64,000 bases of DNA from Stutzerimonas stutzeri. GTDB lineage: Bacteria > Pseudomonadota > Gammaproteobacteria > Pseudomonadales > Pseudomonadaceae. The stretch's first letter is position 1; the number at the start of each line of letters is the position of its first letter. The notes below the pieces were generated by a model, which had not been told where the DNA came from, searched no databases, and saw only the letters and a program-made list of their open reading frames with translations. Shown here in pieces: positions 63,067 to 64,000 of the stretch. The stretch covers positions 434,438-498,437 of the forward strand of contig DGLA01000010.1 in assembly GCA_002387205.1 (NCBI GenBank), written 5' to 3'. The translations under genes and the position numbers were made by a program.

Positions 63067-64000
63067 TCAAACCTGCCCCAACACCGGCGTTCCCACCAGC
63101 ACATCGGCGTTCTGTCCGCGGTGGCGTAACAGGTGGTCCAGCAGAACAATGGCCATCATCGCCTCGGCGATCGGCGTGGCGCGAATGCCCACACAGGGGT
63201 CGTGACGCCCCTTGGTGATGACTTCGGCAGGATTGCCATCCACATCGATCGAGCGGCCCGGCGTGGTGATACTGGACGTAGGCTTGAGCGCAAGGTGCGC
63301 AACGATCGGCTGACCGGAGGAAATCCCGCCCAGCACGCCGCCTGCGTTGTTCGACAGGAAACCCTCGGGTGTCAGCTCATCCCGGTGTTCGGTCCCGCGC
63401 TGCGCCACGCTGGCGAAGCCTGCGCCGATCTCGACGCCCTTCACCGCGTTGATGCTCATCAGCGCATGCGCCAGATCGGCGTCGAGCCGATCGAAGACCG
63501 GCTCGCCCAGCCCCGGCGGTACGCCTTCAGCAACCACGGTGATTTTCGCACCTACCGAATCCTGGTCGCGGCGCAGCTGGTCCATGTAGGCCTCCAGTTC
63601 CGGCACCTTGCTTTCATCGGCGCTGAAAAAAGCATTCTGCTCGACGCTATCCCAGGTTTTGAAAGGTATCTCGATGGGGCCCAGCTGGCTCATATAGCCA
63701 CGAACCTGGATGCCCAGGGTTGCCAGGTATTTCTTGGCAATCGCGCCGGCAGCCACGCGCATGGCGGTCTCGCGGGCAGAGCTGCGCCCGCCGCCTCGGT
63801 AGTCACGCAGACCGTACTTATGGTGATAGCTGTAGTCGGCATGCGCCGGACGGAACAGGTCCTTGATCGCCGAATAGTCCTTGGACTTCTGATCGGTATT
63901 GCGAATCAGCAGGCCGATCGAGCAGCCCGTGGTGCGACCTTCGAACACCCCGGAAAGGATCTCGACCTCGTCGGGTTCCTGACGCTGCGTGGTGTGCCGG
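63067..64000 (-). CDS. aroC: Chorismate synthase, N terminus outside window
   Basis: This FMN-dependent enzyme makes chorismate from EPSP. The frame is open to base 64000, and the visible part (about 311 codons) starts within the RHTTQRQEPDEVEILSGVFEGRTTG region, so roughly the first 55 residues are missing. Visible motifs include GGGRSSARETAMRVAAG, EIGAGFASVAQRGTEHRDE, GGVLGGISSGQPI and RHDPCVGIRATPIAEAM. An internal ATG-like start at 63948 is not the real start. Confidence 0.95.
   Translation of the reverse strand, partial: RHTTQRQEPDEVEILSGVFEGRTTGCSIGLLIRNTDQKSKDYSAIKDLFRPAHADYSYHHKYGLRDYRGGGRSSARETAMRVAAGAIAKKYLATLGIQVRGYMSQLGPIEIPFKTWDSVEQNAFFSADESKVPELEAYMDQLRRDQDSVGAKITVVAEGVPPGLGEPVFDRLDADLAHALMSINAVKGVEIGAGFASVAQRGTEHRDELTPEGFLSNNAGGVLGGISSGQPIVAHLALKPTSSITTPGRSIDVDGNPAEVITKGRHDPCVGIRATPIAEAMMAIVLLDHLLRHRGQNADVLVGTPVLGQV

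Overview
The window is a 64 kb piece of a Pseudomonas-type gammaproteobacterial chromosome. The evidence is the classical order tig-clpP-clpX-lon-hupB-ppiD, the tRNA Leu-His-Arg cluster beside folD, cysS-glnS-ppiB-lpxH, a PcaR/HmgR-type regulator set closest to Pseudomonas proteins I know, and an MFS gene beside aroC. A Stutzerimonas/Halopseudomonas-like branch is my inference; no rRNA is present to test it. I see no insertion sequence, prophage or CRISPR array.

Layout. 1-7137 (+): a Yej microcin/oligopeptide ABC transporter with two tandem binding proteins, ending in an overlap with fabI. 7427-15866 (-): protein quality control (ppiD, hupB, lon, clpX, clpP, tig). 16255-18104: a small gene, three tRNAs (-) and folD (+). 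18175-24100 (-): a GlpSTPQV-type carbohydrate/glycerol ABC transporter behind a clear sigma-54 promoter; five phased TGAACA-type repeats lie between it and the divergent sigma-54 activator gene (24317-26170). 26325-33040: housekeeping genes (cysS, glnS, ppiB, lpxH, miaE, a tandem universal stress protein, a DUF1289 protein). 33440-36049: acnB with a structured leader.

36527-46633 is a catabolic block. A beta-ketoadipate branch (pcaR-catI-catJ-pcaF-pcaD, -) with a PcaR-like operator feeds acetyl-CoA and succinyl-CoA to the TCA cycle. A LysR-controlled ketone-body/acetoacetate operon (scoA-scoB-atoB-atoE, +) follows. 47073-51861 (+) is a four-gene MBOAT / FkbH-like HAD-IIIC / acyl carrier protein / SGNH-like cassette, the most unusual system here. 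It looks like a carrier-protein-dependent surface O-acylation machine whose donor may be a glyceryl-type unit. It sits next to the homogentisate genes fahA-hmgA (-) with divergent hmgR.

55493-64000 holds a membrane acyltransferase, a disordered small protein, an acyl-CoA synthetase, an alpha/beta hydrolase, a histidine phosphatase, two tandem PLDc_N-like membrane peptides, an mtnD lacking its usual mtnB/mtnC neighbours, an MFS transporter and the 3' part of aroC.

Best leads: the MBOAT-FkbH-ACP-SGNH cassette, the sigma-54 promoter with phased repeats, alternative RNA structures upstream of acnB and between hupB and ppiD, and a perfect 36-bp palindrome inside cysS.
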